Origin: CADEEN01 sp963738425
GTDB lineage: Bacteria > Pseudomonadota > Gammaproteobacteria > Burkholderiales > Burkholderiaceae_C
Direction: 5' to 3'
NCBI GenBank assembly: GCA_963738425.1
Contig: CAVTWT010000009.1
Location: 1 to 64,000 of the forward strand
Length of the DNA: 64,000 nucleotides
Under the pieces are notes generated by a model. It ran no database searches. It worked only from the letters and a program-made list of their open reading frames with translations, and was not told the DNA's origin. Within the stretch, counting starts at the first letter, position 1. The number at the start of each line of letters is the position of its first letter. This document shows, in pieces, positions 19,245 to 28,084 of this stretch. A program made the translations under genes and the position numbers.

Positions 19245-19757
19245 ATGAATGCGATCGAACGCGCCGTCGTCGGCCTGTGCCGCGCGGTGCTCTGGGCCAG
19301 CACGGCCGTGATCTTCGTGATCCTGTGCGCCAACACCGTGCTGCGCTATGCCACCGGCTCCAGCGTGCAGTGGGCCAACGAAGTGCCCGAGCTGCTGTTC
19401 CCGTGGCTGGTGATGGCCGGCGTGGTGCTGGCCGCGGTGCACGGCGCGCACATCACGACCACCTTCATGATGGACGTGTTGCCGGCCAAGGTGCGGCGCG
19501 TGGTCGCCAGCGCGAGCTGGCTCGTCGTGGCGGGCCTGTACGGCACGCTCGCGGTGGCGACATTTCGCATGCTCGACATCGTGCACGACGAGAAGTCGCC
19601 GATCCTGCAGCTGCCGGGCTCGATCACCTACGCCTGCGTGATGGGCGGCATGGTGCTGCTGGCGCTGTTGGCCTTGCAGTCGGCCTGGCAGGCCTGGGTT
19701 GCCCAGCCCGAGCCCGCGAACGACGCCGAACCCCACGTGCCCGTCGCACATTGGTAA
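19245..19757 (+). CDS. dctQ: TRAP transporter small permease (DctQ family)
   Basis: 170 residues with four predicted membrane helices. The VQWANEVPELLFPWLVMAG motif (ExP in helix 2) is the DctQ hallmark. It bridges the binding protein and the large permease in sodium-driven TRAP uptake. AAGGAGACAAAG lies just before ATG 19245, and it ends 16 bp before dctM, so the three TRAP genes form one transcript. Confidence 0.92.
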   Translation: MNAIERAVVGLCRAVLWASTAVIFVILCANTVLRYATGSSVQWANEVPELLFPWLVMAGVVLAAVHGAHITTTFMMDVLPAKVRRVVASASWLVVAGLYGTLAVATFRMLDIVHDEKSPILQLPGSITYACVMGGMVLLALLALQSAWQAWVAQPEPANDAEPHVPVAHW

Positions 19758-19773
19758 GAAGGAGCAACCCGCC

Positions 19774-21033
19774 ATGAGTGCATTGATCCTCGTTGTCTTC
19801 CTCGGCGCTGCGGTGATCGCGATGCCGATCGCCCATGCCCTGCTCGTCGCCGCGATGACGGCAGCTGCCACCTCCGACAAGGTGCCGCTCGATCTGCTGG
19901 TGCAGCAGATGGTGGCGCAGGTGCAGAGCTTTCCGCTGATCGCGATTCCGTTCTTCATGCTGACCGGCACGCTGATGATGGGCGGCAAGCTCGGCGAAGC
20001 ACTGGTCGGCGTGCTGTCGGCGCTGATCGGCCGCTTTCACGGCGGCCCGGCACAGGTCGGCGTGCTGTCGTCGACGCTGTTCGGCGGCGTCTCGGGCTCG
20101 GCTGTGGCGGATGCGTCGGCGATCGGCTCGCTGCTGATCCCCTGGCACAAGCGCCTGGGCTATCCGGCGGCGTTCTCGGCGGCGACGCTGGCCGCGGCGG
20201 CGACGATCGACATCCTGATCCCGCCGTCGATCCCGATGATCCTGTTCGCGCTGACCTCCAACGCCTCGATCGCCTCGCTGTTCGTCGCCGGCGTGCTGCC
20301 GGGCCTGCTGATGTGCGGCGGCTTCATGGCGGCGTGCTGGTGGGTCGGCAAGCGCCGCAACTTCCCGCGCGACACCACGCCGTTCGATCGCGTCGCGTTC
20401 CGCCGCCACCTGATGTACGCCAGCCCGGCGATCGTGTTGCCGGTGCTGATCATCATCTTCCTGCGCTTCGGCATCGCCACGCCGACCGAAGTGGCGGTGC
20501 TGTCCACGCTCTACGCGGGTGCGGTCTCGGCGCTGATCTACCGCGACCTCGGATGGCAGCGCCTCAACGCCGCGGTTGTCAGCGCGGGTCTGGCCACCGG
20601 CGTCGTGCTGCTCGTCATCATGGCCTCGGCGGCGATCGGCTGGCTGCTGACCTTCGACCAGATGCCGCAGGGCATCGCCGCCTGGGTGCAGGCCAACGTC
20701 CATGCCAAGTGGCTGGTGATCCTGTTGATGAATCTGCTGATGCTGTGCCTGGGCATGTTCATCGACCTGCCGGCCGCCGTGCTGCTGCTGACGCCCGTCT
20801 TCGTGCCGCTGGCGCAGTCGATCGGCATGGACATGACGCAGCTCGGTGTGATGATGGTCGTCAACCTCGCCATCGGCCTGTACACACCACCGGTAGGCAC
20901 GACACTGTTCATCACCAGCGCGCTGGCCAAGGTCAAGGTCGGGCAGACGGTGCGCGAACTCGGGCCGTTCTACCTCGTGGCCTTTGCCGTACTCGCGCTG
21001 GTGTCGTACGTGCCGGCCTCGATACTCAAGTGA
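19774..21033 (+). CDS. dctM: TRAP transporter large permease (DctM family)
   Basis: 419 residues and about twelve membrane helices, intact. ATG 19774 follows AAGGAGCAA. Conserved DctM features are FPLIAIPFFMLTGTLMMGG near residue 45, SSTLFGGVSGSAVADASAIG near residue 95, and the second repeat with GLYTPPVGTTLF near residue 370. It is the ion-coupled translocation subunit. The transketolase genes follow 31 bp later, indicating that the imported compound enters a pathway with a two-carbon transfer. Confidence 0.94.
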   Translation: MSALILVVFLGAAVIAMPIAHALLVAAMTAAATSDKVPLDLLVQQMVAQVQSFPLIAIPFFMLTGTLMMGGKLGEALVGVLSALIGRFHGGPAQVGVLSSTLFGGVSGSAVADASAIGSLLIPWHKRLGYPAAFSAATLAAAATIDILIPPSIPMILFALTSNASIASLFVAGVLPGLLMCGGFMAACWWVGKRRNFPRDTTPFDRVAFRRHLMYASPAIVLPVLIIIFLRFGIATPTEVAVLSTLYAGAVSALIYRDLGWQRLNAAVVSAGLATGVVLLVIMASAAIGWLLTFDQMPQGIAAWVQANVHAKWLVILLMNLLMLCLGMFIDLPAAVLLLTPVFVPLAQSIGMDMTQLGVMMVVNLAIGLYTPPVGTTLFITSALAKVKVGQTVRELGPFYLVAFAVLALVSYVPASILK

Positions 21034-21064
21034 TCTTCCTCAAGTGATTCCAAGGAGACCTTCG

Positions 21065-21919
21065 ATGACTACCCACAAGGACACGCTCACCAAGCTCACG
21101 CAGTGCGCGTACCGCATCCGCCGCTACGCACTGCGCATGGGCGAAGTGCAGGGCCAGGGCTACATCGGCCAGGCGCTCGGCTGGGCCGACGTGCTGGCGG
21201 TGGCTTACGGCCACGCATTGAACCTGCGCCCGGCAGAACCGGAGTGGGAAGGCCGCGACCGCTTCCTGCTTTCGCACGGCCACTACGCCATTGCGCATTA
21301 CGCCGCGCTGATCGAAGCCGGCATCATCCCCGAGAGCGAACTCGACACCTACGGCAGCGACGACAGCCGCCTGCCGATGTCGGGCATGGCCACCTACACG
21401 CCGGGCATGGAGATCTCCGGCGGATCGCTCGGCCAGGGCCTGGCGATCGGCGTCGGCATCGCCCTCGGCCTGAAGCTCAAGAAGAACCCGGCCTTCGTCT
21501 ACAACTCGATGTCCGATGGCGAGCTCGACGAAGGCTCGACCTGGGAAGCGGCGATGGGTGCGTCGCACCACGCGCTGTCCAACCTGATCTGCCTGGTCGA
21601 CATCAACAACCAGCAGGCCGACGGCCCTTCGGGCAAGGTGCTCGGCTTCGAGCCGCTGGCCGACAAGTGGGCCGCCTTCGGCTGGCATGTGCAGCGCGTC
21701 AACGGCAACGATCTCGCCGCGGTGCTGAAGGCTTTCGATGCCGCGCGTGCGCTCGCCGATGCGAAGCCGCGCGTGATCCTGTTCGACACGCTGATGGGCA
21801 AGGGCGTGCCCTTCCTCGAGGCGCGCGAGAAGAACCACTTCATCCGCGTCGATCCGCCCGAGTGGCAGCAGGCACTCGCCACCCTCGACCAATCCCAGCC
21901 CGAAGGAGTAGAAGCATGA
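21065..21919 (+). CDS. Transketolase, N-terminal (thiamine diphosphate) subunit
   Basis: 284 residues, the ThDP-binding half of a split transketolase. ATG 21065 (MTTHKDTLTKLTQCAYRIRR) follows AAGGAGACC. Catalytic features are LLSHGHYAIAHYAAL, GSLGQGLAIGVGIALGLK, and the ThDP-Mg motif SDGELDEG ending in DINNQQADG near residues 155-185. Split transketolases of this type act in apulose, sulfoquinovose and other rare sugar pathways rather than in the pentose phosphate cycle. Its stop overlaps the start of a repeat insert that separates it from its partner. Confidence 0.9.
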   Translation: MTTHKDTLTKLTQCAYRIRRYALRMGEVQGQGYIGQALGWADVLAVAYGHALNLRPAEPEWEGRDRFLLSHGHYAIAHYAALIEAGIIPESELDTYGSDDSRLPMSGMATYTPGMEISGGSLGQGLAIGVGIALGLKLKKNPAFVYNSMSDGELDEGSTWEAAMGASHHALSNLICLVDINNQQADGPSGKVLGFEPLADKWAAFGWHVQRVNGNDLAAVLKAFDAARALADAKPRVILFDTLMGKGVPFLEAREKNHFIRVDPPEWQQALATLDQSQPEGVEA

Positions 21920-22006
21920 ACCCCCACGCTCACATTCGTTCGCTGCCCCCCAAGGGGGCGCAGGCCTCCTTTGGGGCGGCCCGGCAGGAGTCCTGATCGC
22001 ATGAAC
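21914..22006. repeat. REP-like palindromic element with flanking 8-bp direct repeats
   Basis: An insert carrying the palindrome GCCCCCCAAGGGGGC (21945-21959) and a GGGGCGGCCCGGC tail lies exactly between the two transketolase genes. GCATGAAC occurs at both ends (21914-21921 and 21999-22006), including the start codon of the downstream gene. The insert reads as a 26-codon open frame from ATG 21916 to TGA 21996. A related copy lies at 29519-29562. Confidence 0.7.
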
Positions 22007-23005
22007 ACAACCACCACGAAGAAGCCGCGCCTGACCACCTCGGCGATGATCGCTTCGATCGCCAGCGAGGACCAGCGCGTCAAGGCCGCTCCCTTCGGCA
22101 AGGCGCTGGTCGAGTACGCCGCGGATCGGCCCGAGATCGTCGGCCTCACGGCCGACCTGGCCAAGTACACCGACCTGCACCTGTTCGCGCAGGCCTACCC
22201 CGAGCGCTTTTTCCAGATGGGCATGGCCGAGCAGTTGCTGATGGCGGCGGCCGGTGGCATGGCCAAGGAAGGATTCGTGCCGTTCGCGACCACCTATGCC
22301 GCGTTCGGCACGCGCCGCGCCTTCGACTTCGTGCACCAGGTGATCGCCGAGGAAGACTTGAACGTCAAGATCTGCTGCGCGCTGCCGGGGCTGACCACCG
22401 GCTACGGCCCGAGCCATGCCGCGATCGAAGACATCGCGATGATGCGCGGCGTGCCGGGGCTGACGATCGTCGATCCCTGCGACGCGCTCGACATCGAACA
22501 GGCCGTGCCGCAGATCGCTGCGCACAAGGGCCCGGTGTACATGCGGTTGCTGCGCGGCCAGGTGCCGCTGGTGCTCGACGAATACGACTACAAGTTCGAG
22601 CTCGGCAAGGCCAAGCTGCTGCGCGACGGCGCCGACGTGCTGGTGATTGCCAGCGGCTTCATGACGATGCGCGCGTTGGAAGCGGCCAAGGACCTGGCGG
22701 CCGACCAGGTCGGTGTCGCGGTGCTGCACTGCCCGACGATCAAGCCGCTCGACGAGGCTGCGATCGTCGCCGCGGTGCGCGCCAAGCCGCGCCTCGTCGT
22801 CGTCGCCGAGAACCATTCGGTGGTCGGTGGCCTCGGCGAAGCGGTGGCGAGCGCGCTGCTGCGCCATCGCGTGCAGCCGGCGGGCTTCGAACTCGCCGGA
22901 TTGCCCGACGCCTTTCTCGACGCCGGCGCGCTGCCGACACTGCACGAGCGCTACGGCATCAGCCGCGAAGCGCTGGCGCGGCGGATCAAGGGCTGGTTGG
23001 GCTGA
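22001..23005 (+). CDS. Transketolase, C-terminal subunit
   Basis: 334 residues: the pyrimidine-binding and C-terminal domains. ATG 22001 was chosen at the start of MNTTTTKKPRLTTSAMIASI. Features are the ThDP-activating Glu in FFQMGMAEQLLM near residue 80, FATTYAAFGTRRAFDFV, and a C-terminal domain starting KFELGKAKLLRDGADVLVIA. It forms a heterotetramer with the N-terminal subunit. The start lies within the downstream direct repeat left by the REP-like insert, so its ribosome site (CAGGAGTCC) is supplied by that element. Confidence 0.9.
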   Translation: MNTTTTKKPRLTTSAMIASIASEDQRVKAAPFGKALVEYAADRPEIVGLTADLAKYTDLHLFAQAYPERFFQMGMAEQLLMAAAGGMAKEGFVPFATTYAAFGTRRAFDFVHQVIAEEDLNVKICCALPGLTTGYGPSHAAIEDIAMMRGVPGLTIVDPCDALDIEQAVPQIAAHKGPVYMRLLRGQVPLVLDEYDYKFELGKAKLLRDGADVLVIASGFMTMRALEAAKDLAADQVGVAVLHCPTIKPLDEAAIVAAVRAKPRLVVVAENHSVVGGLGEAVASALLRHRVQPAGFELAGLPDAFLDAGALPTLHERYGISREALARRIKGWLG

Positions 23006-23021
23006 CGGCTCCCGCTGCCGA

Positions 23022-24029
23022 TCAGGCCGGCAGCACTTCGAGCCGGCCGCCTCGATCGGTCAGGGTCTTCGTCAGCAGCGCCGTCGCCGCGTAGATCGCA
23101 TCGATCGTCGGCGTCGGCGTGTCGGTGATGCGCGCCAGCTCGACGACGCTGCCGACCAGGGCTTGCAGTTCGAGCGCGCGGCCATGCTCCACGTCTTGCA
23201 GCATCGACGTCTTGTGCGCGCCCACACTCTCGGCGCCGGCAATGCGTTGTTCGAGCGAGACCTTGAACTCGACGCCGAGCTTTTCGCCGACCGAGCGGGC
23301 CTCGCTCATCATGCGCGCCGCCAGATCGCGGCTCGGCGGGAAGCGGCAGATGTCTTCGAGCGTCGCGTGCGTCAGCGCGCTGATCGGGTTGAAGCTCAGG
23401 TTGCCCCACAGCTTGACCCAGATCTCGCTGCGGATGTCGCGCGACACCGGCGCCTTGAAGCCCGCGGCCATCATCGACTTGCTCAAGGCCTCGATGCGCG
23501 GCGTGCGCTGGCCGTCGAGTTCGCCGAGCGTGAAGCGGTTGCCTTCGATCAGCTTGACCACGCCCGGCTCGACCAGTTCGGCCGCGGGGTAGACGATGCT
23601 GCCGATGATGCGTTCGACCTCGATGCCTGCGGCCAGCGCACCATCGGGATCGACGCTGGCCAGCGTCCGGCCGTCGAACGCACCGCCGAGCTTGTGGAAG
23701 TACCACCACGGCACGCCGTTGATCATCGTCACGACAAGCGTCTCCGGGCCGAACAGCGCGCGCAAACCGGGCAACAGGTCGCGCACCTGATGGGCCTTGG
23801 TCGTCAGCAGCACCACGTCTTGCGGGCCGGCTTCGGCCGGGTCTTGCACGGCGCGCACGCTGCTCGCATGCTGCGTGCTGCCATCGGGCAGCAGCAGGCG
23901 AAAGCCTTGCGAATTGATGGCGGCCAGGTTCTTGTTGCGGGCGATGAAGGTGACTGGCTCGCCCGCCAGCGCGAGCTTCGCGCCGAGATAACCGCCGATG
24001 GCGCCGGCGCCGACGATGGCGTATTTCAT
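23022..24029 (-). CDS. Ketopantoate reductase family protein (PanE/ApbA)
   Basis: 335 residues from ATG 24029 (MKYAIVGAGAIGGYLGAKLA), which begins at the NADP-binding GxGxxG loop. Later motifs are LLTTKAHQV near residue 75, NGVPWW near 105, the catalytic Lys in EIWVKLWGNLSFNPISAL, and an all-helical C-terminal domain. The NGVPWWYF variant is common in paralogues beside acyl-CoA ligases and transporters, so it may reduce another 2-oxo acid rather than ketopantoate. It is convergent with the transketolase operon. The frame is intact. Confidence 0.85.
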   Translation of the reverse strand: MKYAIVGAGAIGGYLGAKLALAGEPVTFIARNKNLAAINSQGFRLLLPDGSTQHASSVRAVQDPAEAGPQDVVLLTTKAHQVRDLLPGLRALFGPETLVVTMINGVPWWYFHKLGGAFDGRTLASVDPDGALAAGIEVERIIGSIVYPAAELVEPGVVKLIEGNRFTLGELDGQRTPRIEALSKSMMAAGFKAPVSRDIRSEIWVKLWGNLSFNPISALTHATLEDICRFPPSRDLAARMMSEARSVGEKLGVEFKVSLEQRIAGAESVGAHKTSMLQDVEHGRALELQALVGSVVELARITDTPTPTIDAIYAATALLTKTLTDRGGRLEVLPA

Positions 24030-24070
24030 TTCAGTGGCTCCAACGAGCATGCGTGAGCAAGCAAATCTCC

Positions 24071-24167
24071 TTCACCGCAGAGGCGCAGAGAGCGCAGAGG
24101 TCCGCAGAGGAATGCAAGACTGAATTTCTCTGCGTCAACTCTGCGTCCTCTGCGCCTCTGCGGTGAA
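24071..24167. repeat. Long inverted repeat between panE-like and ligase genes
   Basis: TTCACCGCAGAGGCGCAGAG (24071-24090) pairs with a right arm ending CTCTGCGCCTCTGCGGTGAA (24148-24167), and both arms contain repeated CGCAGAG/CTCTGCG units. It can form a long hairpin. Similar CTCTGCG-rich palindromes occur between genes in many proteobacteria. It lies after the ligase stop and before the reductase start on the minus strand. Confidence 0.7.
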
Positions 24168-24209
24168 TGAAACTGAACAGCGGACGAAAACCCACGCACA
24201 GATCGCACG

Positions 24210-25745
24210 TCAGAACTCGCCGGAAACGAACGAGCCGAAGCCCAGGCCGATGCGCTGCGCCAGGCCGATGCGCTGCAGCTTGCCGGTGGCGCCTTTCGGC
24301 AGTTCCTCGACGAAGAGGATCTTCTTCGGCACCTTGTAGCCGGCCACGCGCTGGGCGACGAATTGCTGCAGCTCGCGCTCGCCGCATTCGTGGCCTTCGT
24401 GCAGCACCACCATCGCGGCCACCTCTTCGCCGAGCCGCTTGTGCGGCGCACCGAAGACGATCACCTGCGCCACGGAAACATGGTCGAGCAGGATCTCGTC
24501 GATCTCGCGCGGGCTCACCTTCTCGCCGCCGCGGTTGATGATCTCCTTCAAACGCCCGGTGATGCTCAGATAACCCTCGGCGTCCATCACACCCTGGTCG
24601 CCGGTGCGGAACCAGCCATCGACGAAGGCCTCTTCGTTGGCTTTCGGGTTGCTCTCGTAGCCCGCAGTGACGCTCGGCCCGCGGATGACGATCTCGCCGA
24701 CTTCGCCGGGGCCGACGAATGCGCCGTCCTCGCCGCGGATGCCGATCTCGGGGCCGGCCGCGCGCCCGACCGAGCCGGGTTTGCGCTGCAGCGGCGGCAG
24801 CGGGTTCGATGCCATCTGGTGCGCCGACTCGGTCATGCCGTAGGACTCGATCAACGGCGCCTTGAACAGCGCTTCGAGCTCGGCGATCAGCTGCGGCGGC
24901 ATGGCCGAAGACGACGAGCGCACGAAACGCAGCGGATGCCGCGCCACGACCTCGGCGTTGTGCTTGCCGCGGCTGGCGATCGCCAGGTGCATCGTCGGCA
25001 CGGCCGTGTACCAGGTCGGGTTCGCCTCATCCATCCACTTGTAGAAGCGCAACGCGTTGAAGCCCGGCGTGCAGAACACCTGCGAGCCCGCCGACAGCGG
25101 CGCCAGCAGGCCGGCCAGCAAGCCGTGGATATGGAACAGCGGCATGATGTTCAGGCCGCGGTCCTGCGGCGTGAACTGCAGCGTGGCCGCGATCTGCCGC
25201 GCCGAGGCGCACAGGTTGGCCACCGACAGCGGCACGCGCTTCGGCCGTGAGGTCGTGCCCGAGGTGTGCAGCACCATGGCCACGTCACCGGCCTGGGCCG
25301 GGCCGCCACTCGCGCAGGGCGCCGCCGGCAGCGCACCGAGGCTGAATTGGCCAGCTGCGGCGCCGTCGGCGACCGCCAGCTCGATGACCTGCACGCCGAG
25401 CTTCTTCGCCGCTTCCACCGCCGGCGACGTGCTGGCGTGCTCGACGATCAGCGCCTTGGCCTGCAGATCGTCGAGGTAGAACTCGAACTCGTCGGCGCGG
25501 TACGCGGGGTTGAGCGGCGCGCTGGTGGCCGCGCAGGCGCAGGCCAGAAAGCAGGTCGCCATCTCGGGGCCGTTGGGCAGCACGATGGCGACGCGGTGAT
25601 TGCGGCCGATGCCGGCCGCATTGAGCGACGCGGTGGTCGCGGCCACCAGGGCACGCAGGCCACGGTAGTCGAGCGGCGCGCGGCCGGGGGCGGCGATGGC
25701 GATGGCGTCATCGGCACCGGCTTGCAGAAGGTCGTGGAGTGTCAT
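24210..25745 (-). CDS. AMP-dependent acyl-CoA ligase (oxalate-CoA ligase-like)
   Basis: 511 residues, intact. Adenylation motifs are HTSGTTSRPKRVPLS (P-loop-like A3) near residue 170, ESYGMTESAHQMASNPLPP near 315, DGWFRTGDQG near 400, and the catalytic Lys near the end in PKGATGKLQR. The ITGRLKEIINRGGEKVSPRE hinge is present. The MTESAHQM variant is characteristic of the AAE3/Pcs60 oxalyl-CoA synthetase branch, so oxalate or a small dicarboxylate is a reasonable substrate guess. It is divergent from aceK; no CoA-transferase or oxalyl-CoA decarboxylase is close by. Confidence 0.85.
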   Translation of the reverse strand: MTLHDLLQAGADDAIAIAAPGRAPLDYRGLRALVAATTASLNAAGIGRNHRVAIVLPNGPEMATCFLACACAATSAPLNPAYRADEFEFYLDDLQAKALIVEHASTSPAVEAAKKLGVQVIELAVADGAAAGQFSLGALPAAPCASGGPAQAGDVAMVLHTSGTTSRPKRVPLSVANLCASARQIAATLQFTPQDRGLNIMPLFHIHGLLAGLLAPLSAGSQVFCTPGFNALRFYKWMDEANPTWYTAVPTMHLAIASRGKHNAEVVARHPLRFVRSSSSAMPPQLIAELEALFKAPLIESYGMTESAHQMASNPLPPLQRKPGSVGRAAGPEIGIRGEDGAFVGPGEVGEIVIRGPSVTAGYESNPKANEEAFVDGWFRTGDQGVMDAEGYLSITGRLKEIINRGGEKVSPREIDEILLDHVSVAQVIVFGAPHKRLGEEVAAMVVLHEGHECGERELQQFVAQRVAGYKVPKKILFVEELPKGATGKLQRIGLAQRIGLGFGSFVSGEF

Positions 25746-25831
25746 GATTGAACTGCTAGAAAACTGCCAAGCTCGATTCTTGCCGATCTTCGGGGCCGGG
25801 CGCCCCGACTCATGGTTTCACAGGTTCTCGC

Positions 25832-27646
25832 ATGTCCGACGACTCACCCACCAGCCCCACCGAGGCGTTCCAGATCGCCAGAGCGCTGCTCGAAGGCTTC
25901 GACCGCCACTACCGGCTGTTCAGCGACGCCAACCGCGCGGCCAAACGGCGCTTCGAGCGCGCCGACTGGCACGGCCAGCAGCAGGCGTCGCGTGAGCGCA
26001 TCGCGTTCTACGACGAGCGCGTGCGGGAAACCAAGAGCCGGCTGCAGATCGAGTTCGCCGCCGAGGTGCTGCCGATGGCGGTCTGGCAGCAGGTCAAGCT
26101 GCAATACATCGGCCTCCTGGTCGACCACCAGCAGCCGGAACTGGCCGAGACCTTCTTCAACTCGGTGACGACGAAGATCCTGCACCGCAGCTACTTCCAC
26201 AACAGCTTCATCTTCGTCCGGCCGACGATCTCCACCTCCTACATCGAGATCGACGAAGCGCTCGGGCCGGCCACCTACCGCGTCTACTACCCGACGCTCG
26301 AAAACTGGCGCGAGACCTGGGTGCAACTGATCCGCGACTTCGATCTGCAGCTGGAGTTCGAGGATCTCGAGCGCGACGTCGGCGACGTGGTGGCCGAACT
26401 GCAACGCCGCCTGGGGGCTTGGCAGCCCCGCACCAGCTTCCAGATCCAGGTGCTGTCGAACCTGTTCTTCCGCAACAAGGGCGCCTATGTCGTCGGCAAG
26501 ATCATCAACGGTGGCCAGCAGACCCCCATCGCCCTGCCACTGCTGCACACCGCCAGCGGCAAGCTGATGATCGATACCGTCCTGTACTCCGAAGACGACA
26601 TGGAGATGCTGTTCAGCTACGCCCGTGCGTACTTCCTGGTCGACATGCAGGTGCCCAGCGCCTACGTGCAGTTCCTGCGAACGCTGATGCCCCGCAAGCC
26701 GCGTGCCGAGATCTACAGCGCCGTCGGGCTGCAGAAGCAGGGCAAGAACAGCTTCTACCGCGATCTGCTGCACCACCTGCGCCACAGCAGCGACCGCTTC
26801 CGCATCGCGCCGGGCGTCAAGGGCACGGTGATGCTGGTCTTCGACCTGCCGTCATTCCCCTATGTCTTCAAGGTGATCAAGGACTTCTACCCGGCGCAGA
26901 AGAAGACCACGCGCGAGAAGGTCAAGGGCAAGTACCTGCTCGTCAAGCAGCATGACCGCGTGGGCCGCATGGCCGACACGCTGGAATACAGCAAGGTGGC
27001 GCTGCCGCTGGCGCGTTTCGAGCCCGAGTTGGTCGACGAGATGCGCAGCTTCTGTTCAAGCATGCTGGAGATCGCCGACGGCAGCAGCCCGCAGGAAATC
27101 ATCCTCGAGCACGTCTACATCGAGCGGCGGATGATCCCGCTCAACCTGTTCCTGAAGAACGCCACCGAGGCCGGCAACAGCGACGCCATCGAGCGCGCCA
27201 CGATCGAATACGGCAACGCGATCAAGGACCTGGTGGCCGCCAACATCTTCCCCGGCGACATGCTGTGGAAGAACTTCGGCATCACGCGGCAGGGCAAGGT
27301 GGTCTTCTACGACTACGACGAGATCGAGTATTTGAGCGACTGCAATTTCAGGCACGTGCCACCGCCGGACGACAGCAAGGTGCAGACCGCCGACGGGGTC
27401 TGGTTCGACGTCGGTCCGAAGGACGTCTTCCCCAAAACCTTCGGCCCCTTCCTGCTCGGCAACGCACAGGTTCGCCAGGCGTTTCTGAAGCATCACCCCG
27501 AGTTGCTGGACCCCGACTACTGGAATCTCCACAAGCAGCGCATCCTGGCGGGCGCCATGCTCGATGTGTTCCCGTACGAGCCGCAGCGGCGCTTCGTCAA
27601 TCAGCGCAGCGCGGTCGGGCCGGAGCCCGCGACAGCGAGCCTCTGA
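25832..27646 (+). CDS. aceK: Isocitrate dehydrogenase kinase/phosphatase
   Basis: 604 residues, intact, the usual AceK length. It phosphorylates isocitrate dehydrogenase to divert carbon through the glyoxylate shunt and also reverses this. The N-terminal regulatory domain starts ALLEGFDRHYRLFSDANRAA. The kinase part has APGVKGTVMLVFDLPSFPYV (ATP loop), KVIKDFYPAQKKTTREKV with the catalytic Lys, and the DYDEIEYLSDC metal segment. The PFLLGNAQVRQAFLKHHPEL tail is conserved. ATG 25832 lies 86 bp from the divergent ligase. No aceA or aceB is adjacent, as is common in Burkholderiales. Confidence 0.97.
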   Translation: MSDDSPTSPTEAFQIARALLEGFDRHYRLFSDANRAAKRRFERADWHGQQQASRERIAFYDERVRETKSRLQIEFAAEVLPMAVWQQVKLQYIGLLVDHQQPELAETFFNSVTTKILHRSYFHNSFIFVRPTISTSYIEIDEALGPATYRVYYPTLENWRETWVQLIRDFDLQLEFEDLERDVGDVVAELQRRLGAWQPRTSFQIQVLSNLFFRNKGAYVVGKIINGGQQTPIALPLLHTASGKLMIDTVLYSEDDMEMLFSYARAYFLVDMQVPSAYVQFLRTLMPRKPRAEIYSAVGLQKQGKNSFYRDLLHHLRHSSDRFRIAPGVKGTVMLVFDLPSFPYVFKVIKDFYPAQKKTTREKVKGKYLLVKQHDRVGRMADTLEYSKVALPLARFEPELVDEMRSFCSSMLEIADGSSPQEIILEHVYIERRMIPLNLFLKNATEAGNSDAIERATIEYGNAIKDLVAANIFPGDMLWKNFGITRQGKVVFYDYDEIEYLSDCNFRHVPPPDDSKVQTADGVWFDVGPKDVFPKTFGPFLLGNAQVRQAFLKHHPELLDPDYWNLHKQRILAGAMLDVFPYEPQRRFVNQRSAVGPEPATASL

Positions 27647-27651
27647 TCGAT

Positions 27652-27879
27652 TCAATCGCCCGTGCGCTGCTGCAACCAGCAACTCACGGCACCGGCGGCG
27701 GCGATGACCGCCCAGAAGCCGAAGAACGACAACGTGTACACCGCCTGGCGCGACAGCTCGATCGGCGCCCCGGCCAGCGTGTGCACGTCGGCCGGGTCGA
27801 CATGGGCAAAGACAAGCAGCTCCATCACGCCCGCGGCGACGAAGGCGGGCCAGAGGACTTGCAGCGCGGTGCGGTTCAC
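27652..27879 (-). CDS. Small two-helix membrane protein of the cco cluster
   Basis: 75 residues from GTG 27879, which overlaps the stop of the FixH-like gene (GTGA). Two hydrophobic helices (LWPAFVAAGVMELLVFAHV and TLSFFGFWAVIAAAGAVSCW) flank a short periplasmic loop. Proteins like this are often the last gene of Burkholderiales ccoNOQPGH operons; the function is unknown. The tight overlap shows it is translated with the oxidase assembly genes. Confidence 0.65.
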   Translation of the reverse strand: MNRTALQVLWPAFVAAGVMELLVFAHVDPADVHTLAGAPIELSRQAVYTLSFFGFWAVIAAAGAVSCWLQQRTGD

Positions 27880-28063
27880 TTTGGCGTGGCCGCGTGATTG
27901 CGGGCTTGCACGGCCGGCGTGGCGGTCACCGTTGACAACACCGGATCAGGGTAGGCGATGGCGATGGCCAGCGTGGCAAAACCGGCAACCACCACGACCG
28001 CCGGACCGCTGATCACCAGCCACACCATGCCGTGGCGCCACCAGGGGGAGTTGTGTTGCTCAT
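27876..28063 (-). CDS. ccoH: FixH/CcoH-like protein, one-base homopolymer frameshift
   Basis: ATG 28063 reads MSNTTPP and then leaves frame. Adding one C to the C5 run (28044-28048, minus strand) gives MSNTTPPWWRHGMVWLVISG, followed by a membrane helix (PAVVVVAGFATLAIAIA) and a short periplasmic tail ending HAATPK. The total of 62 residues, shorter than rhizobial FixH, fits betaproteobacterial homologues. FixH assists cbb3 oxidase assembly with the copper ATPase. It lies 21 bp after ccoG. The single C needed in a C-run is the clearest example in the window of a likely sequencing error. Confidence 0.75.
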
Positions 28064-28084
28064 GCTGGATCTGCTGTCGGATTG

